NCBI RefSeq assembly: GCF_002741035.1
Contig: NZ_CP016808.1
Location: forward strand, 5,442,501-5,506,500
Source of the DNA: Paenibacillus sp. BIHB 4019
Lineage (GTDB): Bacteria > Bacillota > Bacilli > Paenibacillales > Paenibacillaceae
DNA: 64,000 nucleotides
Direction: 5' to 3'
The position numbers were made by a program, and so were the translations under genes. Below are positions 62,427 through 64,000 of this stretch, in pieces (position 1 is the first letter of the stretch; each line of letters opens with the position of its first letter). The notes under the pieces are model-generated. The model was not told the origin of the DNA. It saw only the letters and a program-made list of their open reading frames with translations, and did no database searches.

Positions 62427-63308
62427 ATGGTGCATGACAAAACGATTGGCGGCCGCCTATTTGATGGCGCTGTCTATGTAATATTATTTTTAGTTGCGTT
62501 AGTGACGATTCTTCCTTTCCTGCATATTATTGCGGGATCGCTAACGACGGTCGATGAGCTGGCGCAAAAGCGATTCGTCCTGTTTCCAACGAAAATTAGT
62601 TGGGATGCGTACACCTATATTTTCTCAACGAATACCATTTTTCGCAGTATGCTGGTTTCGATTGGAGTTACTGGTTTTGGTACGCTGTTCAGCATGATAC
62701 TAACTTCATTGATGGCCTATGGCTTGTCAAGACGAGATCTGGTTGGTCGCAAGCAGCTGATGTTTATGATTGTGTTTACGATGCTGTTCAGCGGCGGGAT
62801 GATTCCGACCTTCATCGTCGTGAAGTCGCTAGGCATGATTGACAGTTATGCGGCGCTAATTGTGCCAACGGCGATTAATGCGTTTAACCTGATAATTTTG
62901 CGCAGCTTCTTTCAAAATTTGCCGGATGGTCTTGAGGAGTCGGCAAAAATTGATGGCTGCACGGATTGGGGCATTTTATTCCGCATCGTCATTCCGCTCT
63001 CCATGCCGGCAATTGCAACGATTTCCCTCTTTTATGCCGTAACGTATTGGAATACGTATTTGCCGGCGATTTTGTACATTGATAGTGCTGAAAAATGGCC
63101 AATTCAAGTATTGCTGCGGCAAATTGTTATTTTGGCAAGCGGCTTGACGGCGGATTCTTCGGGCTTCTCGGGAGATTTCGTTACGCCTCCAGATCAGACG
63201 ATCAAAATGGCCGTCATCGTGGTAGCGACCGTTCCGGTGCTGCTCGTGTATCCATTTTTGCAAAAGTATTTTGATAAAGGCGCTTTACTGGGCTCGGTGA
63301 AGGGGTAG
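62427..63308 (+). CDS. Sugar ABC transporter permease, YtcP-like
   Basis: A 293-residue second permease of the YtcP class, typical partner of LplB. Six helices, with the EAA loop LEESAKIDGCTDWGILFRIV. GAGGAGG precedes the ATG. Like the first importer, no ATPase gene is near, so a shared MsmX-type ATPase is expected. Confidence 0.92.
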   Translation: MVHDKTIGGRLFDGAVYVILFLVALVTILPFLHIIAGSLTTVDELAQKRFVLFPTKISWDAYTYIFSTNTIFRSMLVSIGVTGFGTLFSMILTSLMAYGLSRRDLVGRKQLMFMIVFTMLFSGGMIPTFIVVKSLGMIDSYAALIVPTAINAFNLIILRSFFQNLPDGLEESAKIDGCTDWGILFRIVIPLSMPAIATISLFYAVTYWNTYLPAILYIDSAEKWPIQVLLRQIVILASGLTADSSGFSGDFVTPPDQTIKMAVIVVATVPVLLVYPFLQKYFDKGALLGSVKG

Positions 63309-63386
63309 TCTGCCTGCAGACACTTCCCTTCGGGGGTTCACAGTTTGTCCATCCTTGTATCCTATATGAAGAGAGGTTGAAGTCAA

Positions 63387-64000
63387 ATGAGTCTATCCAC
63401 TTTAGCTGAAACGATGCGTGTACGCGATGCGTTAGCGCTGGAATGGGGCGTTGCCGCCTGCGATTCCTTAATGGCGAGATTTCCCCAAGCGCATGACTTG
63501 CCTCCAGCAAACCGCTGGCATTACCATCAAGGTGTATTTTTGTATGGTATGCTCAAGGTATGGGAGCAAAATGGCGACGAGCGATATTTGCTTTATATTA
63601 AAAGCTACGCGGATGCCTTGATCGATCCATATGGGAATTTAGCTTTTGAGCGCGGCGAGCTGGATGCGATAATGGCAGGGCTGATTTTGTTTACGCTGGA
63701 CGAGCAGTTTGATGATCCACGGTATCGGCTGGCGGCAGATCGCCTGCTCGGACTGTTTGGAACGCTCAGTCAGACGTCGGAGGGAGGCTTCTGGCATAAG
63801 GATAAATATCCTTATCAAATGTGGCTGGATGGCCTCTATATGGGCGGCGTATTTGCAATGATTTATGGTGCGAAATATGACAAGCCGGAGCTACTGGATA
63901 TGGCGCTCAAGCAGGAGCGATTAATGAATCGGCATATGAAGGATGTACGGACAGGATTGCTGTATCATGCGTGGGATGAGACGCGAAGCATGCCATGGGC
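63387..64000 (+). CDS. GH105-like unsaturated uronyl hydrolase, 3' end cut off
   Basis: The first 204 residues of a YteR-like GH105 enzyme, open to the window end. WHYHQGVFLYGMLKVWE and WLDGLYMGGVFA (with the likely catalytic Asp) are the family motifs, followed by YHAWDETRSMPW. It is clearly different from the GH105-like gene at 55370, so two such hydrolases serve two importers. GAGAGG lies about ten bases before the ATG. Confidence 0.85.
   Translation, partial: MSLSTLAETMRVRDALALEWGVAACDSLMARFPQAHDLPPANRWHYHQGVFLYGMLKVWEQNGDERYLLYIKSYADALIDPYGNLAFERGELDAIMAGLILFTLDEQFDDPRYRLAADRLLGLFGTLSQTSEGGFWHKDKYPYQMWLDGLYMGGVFAMIYGAKYDKPELLDMALKQERLMNRHMKDVRTGLLYHAWDETRSMPW

Noticed and set aside
1..64000. 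CRISPR arrays, rRNA, tRNA, intact insertion sequences or transposases
   Set aside because: No regularly spaced repeats, no cloverleaf or rRNA-like stretches, and no transposase motifs were seen on either strand.

Overview
The window looks like a chromosomal segment of a Paenibacillus-type member of the Firmicutes. Ribosome binding sites are strong (AAGGAGG-like), TTG and GTG starts are frequent, and the gene order mutS-mutL-miaA-hfq ... spoVK-hflX-(ynbB-like)-glnR-glnA is the one known from Bacillus and Paenibacillus. The later yesM/yesN-type regulators with lpl/yte-type sugar ABC transporters and GH105-like enzymes also fit Paenibacillus. No rRNA, tRNA or CRISPR array was seen.

1-17.1 kb is a conserved core on the plus strand. 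It holds mismatch repair (mutS, 5' end cut by the window; mutL), an RsmJ-like methyltransferase, miaA and hfq, in a tightly overlapping run. Then come a class A penicillin-binding protein, a lipoprotein cyclophilin, a DUF402 protein, a YdcF-like protein, spoVK, hflX, a PLP enzyme of the aluminium-resistance family, and glnR-glnA.

17.1-29.3 kb, between glnA and the mrr-like gene upstream of lexA, is an AT-richer accessory island full of broken genes. It contains a decayed NucA/NucB-type nuclease lipoprotein, a lipoprotein, an SRAP (YedK-like) protein, a stalk-domain secreted protein, and two paralogous Agr-like peptide-signalling operons. Each operon encodes a kinase-less AgrC-like membrane protein, an AgrB-like peptidase, a 40-residue AgrD-like propeptide and a stand-alone LytTR regulator. 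The second operon lies next to a ku/ATP-dependent ligase pair. Beside the first operon sits a ligase remnant, and before the ligase pair sits an SRAP remnant, so the island grew by duplication of an SRAP-[ku-ligase]-agr block followed by deletions. Each agr operon is followed by a promoter-like region with two CGACA elements exactly 10 bp apart. One leads into an unknown 135-residue protein and the other into about 310 nt without a convincing ORF that ends in a terminator (a possible RNAIII-like RNA).

29.3-48.7 kb returns to core genes. A membrane-anchored Mrr-type nuclease precedes lexA, which diverges from a yneA-like SOS cell-division inhibitor across five LexA boxes. Then follow a DUF896 protein, an aldo/keto reductase, a HAD hydrolase, mtnD, metH, rnz, a YfhP-like membrane hydrolase, an sdpR/sdpI-like pair, the mitomycin-repair pair mrfA-mrfB, a NagD-type HAD phosphatase, an Fpg/Nei-type glycosylase, a cyclic-phosphate-type receiver protein and an RlmM-like methyltransferase.

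48.7-64 kb is a carbohydrate-uptake region. A YesM/YesN two-component system precedes a complete ABC importer (binding protein plus two permeases) and a GH105-like unsaturated-uronyl hydrolase. After an MFS transporter and a secreted M14 carboxypeptidase comes a second ABC importer (LplA/LplB/YtcP-like) and a second GH105-like gene cut by the window end. Together these suggest uptake and cytoplasmic cleavage of unsaturated pectin (rhamnogalacturonan-like) oligosaccharides.
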